Shown here piece by piece: positions 5,278 to 6,045 of a stretch of 6,045 nucleotides of DNA. Source of the DNA: Syntrophaceae bacterium CG2_30_49_12 (lineage in GTDB: Bacteria > Desulfobacterota > Syntrophia > Syntrophales > CG2-30-49-12); assembly GCA_001873675.1 (NCBI GenBank), contig MNZP01000192.1, positions 1-6,045 on the forward strand. Reading direction: 5' to 3'. Positions within the stretch are counted from its first letter, which is position 1. The number at the start of each line of letters is the position of its first letter. The translations under genes and the position numbers were made by a program. The notes beneath the pieces are model-generated. The model made no database searches. It was not told the origin of the DNA and saw only the letters and a list, made by a program, of their open reading frames with translations.

Positions 5278-6045
5278 TCAAAAGGCACTTAGCTGTGCCA
5301 GGATTTCCTCGTTGGCAAAGCCGTTCAAATCAACGGCGTTCATCCTGCAGGATGCCGTGCAAATCCCGCAGCCCTTGCAGAGGACGGTATTAACCACCGC
5401 ACAACCCTCGTTGGGGTCCACCGCGATGGCGCCAAAGGGACAATTGGCCTCGCAGAGTCCACAGGCCGCGCATCTTTCCTTATTCACATAGGCCGTTTTC
5501 CCCTCGGCCTCTATATAATCCTTGGTGAGGATGGTACAAGCCCTCGAAACGGCGGCGTTGGCCTGAGTTATCGCTTCACTGCTGAATTTCGGCGAGTGGG
5601 CAAGGCCGCACATGAAGATGCCATCGGTGGCAAAATCAACGGGCCTTAACTTTACATGGGCCTCGAGGAAGAAGCCATCCTGATTGGTCGGCACCTTCAG
5701 CATCTTGCCGATGGCATCATTTTCAGGATTGGCGACGGTGCCTACACTCAACGCCAGGATGTCTGCTTTGATCTCCACATTTTCATTGAGTACCGGATCA
5801 AAGACGGTTACGGAGATCTGCGCGCCATCGCCGGCGACCTCCGGTTTCCTGTCCTCATCGTAACGGATGAATTTCACGTTTGCCTCGCGCGCCTGCCGGT
5901 AATAGTCTTCTTTGAATCCGAACGTCCTGATGTCTCGATAGATAATGGTCACATCCTTTTTCGGATCGGCGGCTTTCAGTTTGAGCGCATTCTTTACTGC
6001 CTCGCTGCAACAGTACCTGCTACAGTAAGGCCTTTCGGCATTCCT
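5278..6045 (-). CDS. hdrA: Heterodisulfide reductase subunit A (HdrA), C-terminal part, cut by window edge
   Basis: The frame is open from the right window edge to TGA at 5278-5280, giving 255 residues of the C-terminal part. The visible part begins with E-R-P-Y-C-S-R-Y-C-C-S-E (Cys8, 12, 13), a conserved HdrA cysteine segment near the flavin domain. It continues with Y-R-D-I-R-T-F-G-F and Y-Y-R-Q-A-R-E, the conserved C-G-L-A-H-S-P-K-F stretch, and ends with two ferredoxin-type cluster motifs at about residues 192-202 (C-A-A-C-G-L-C-E-A-N-C-P) and 223-233 (C-K-G-C-G-I-C-T-A-S-C). The N-terminal Rossmann/FAD portion and the start codon lie beyond position 6045. HdrA holds the FAD at which electrons are split between ferredoxin and the HdrB disulfide branch. 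It is the most upstream gene seen in the operon, so the promoter is outside the window. A GTG at 5952 lies inside the domain and is not a start. Confidence 0.95.
   Translation of the reverse strand, partial: RNAERPYCSRYCCSEAVKNALKLKAADPKKDVTIIYRDIRTFGFKEDYYRQAREANVKFIRYDEDRKPEVAGDGAQISVTVFDPVLNENVEIKADILALSVGTVANPENDAIGKMLKVPTNQDGFFLEAHVKLRPVDFATDGIFMCGLAHSPKFSSEAITQANAAVSRACTILTKDYIEAEGKTAYVNKERCAACGLCEANCPFGAIAVDPNEGCAVVNTVLCKGCGICTASCRMNAVDLNGFANEEILAQLSAF

Noticed and set aside
5278..5952. HdrA-like gene starting at the GTG at 5952
   Set aside because: The frame stays open to the window edge and the upstream codons encode conserved HdrA sequence (the R-P-Y-C-S-R segment), so 5952 is internal and the gene is simply cut by the window.

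Overview
The window holds most of a cytoplasmic, iron-sulfur-rich electron-bifurcation operon on the minus strand, followed by the right end of an ISL3-type insertion sequence on the plus strand. In transcription order (right to left) the operon reads: hdrA (C-terminal 255 residues, cut by the right window edge), mvhD/flxD-type [2Fe-2S] protein, a 336-residue multi-iron-sulfur protein of unclear assignment, hdrC, hdrB, a 341-residue HydB/AsrA/FlxB-type 4Fe-4S dicluster protein, and a 279-residue HydG/AsrB/FlxA-type FAD/NAD(P) oxidoreductase with a C-terminal [2Fe-2S] motif. All seven point the same way, and four of the six gaps are only 11-24 bp. The promoter must lie beyond position 6045, upstream of hdrA.

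From family knowledge, HdrA carries the bifurcating FAD, MvhD/FlxD passes electrons into HdrA, HdrC relays them, and HdrB reduces (or oxidises) a disulfide on two noncubane clusters. A FlxA/FlxB pair replaces hydrogenase or formate dehydrogenase as the entry module and exchanges electrons with NAD(P)H. The inferred complex couples NAD(P)H, ferredoxin and a thiol/disulfide carrier. Neither the ferredoxin nor the thiol partner (DsrC-like in sulfate reducers) is encoded here. The host is most likely an anaerobic, uncultured-type bacterium, for example a syntroph or sulfate reducer of the Desulfobacterota. This rests on the NAD-linked Flx module beside a methanogen-like HdrABC, on moderate GC content and on the type of IS element; it is inference.

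Two operon gaps are longer (114 bp and 83 bp). Each is filled by a hairpin-forming element built from 7-bp tandem repeats whose units differ by one base (AGGCTGA versus AGGCTGT). They divide the operon into three blocks: hdrA-mvhD, the 336-residue gene with hdrC-hdrB, and flxB-flxA. This is the most unusual non-coding signal in the window.

At the left edge, the last part of an ISL3-family transposase ends inside the probable right inverted repeat of its element, about 70 bp past the end of the operon and convergent with it. The short segment 241-301 holds no gene and no convincing terminator.
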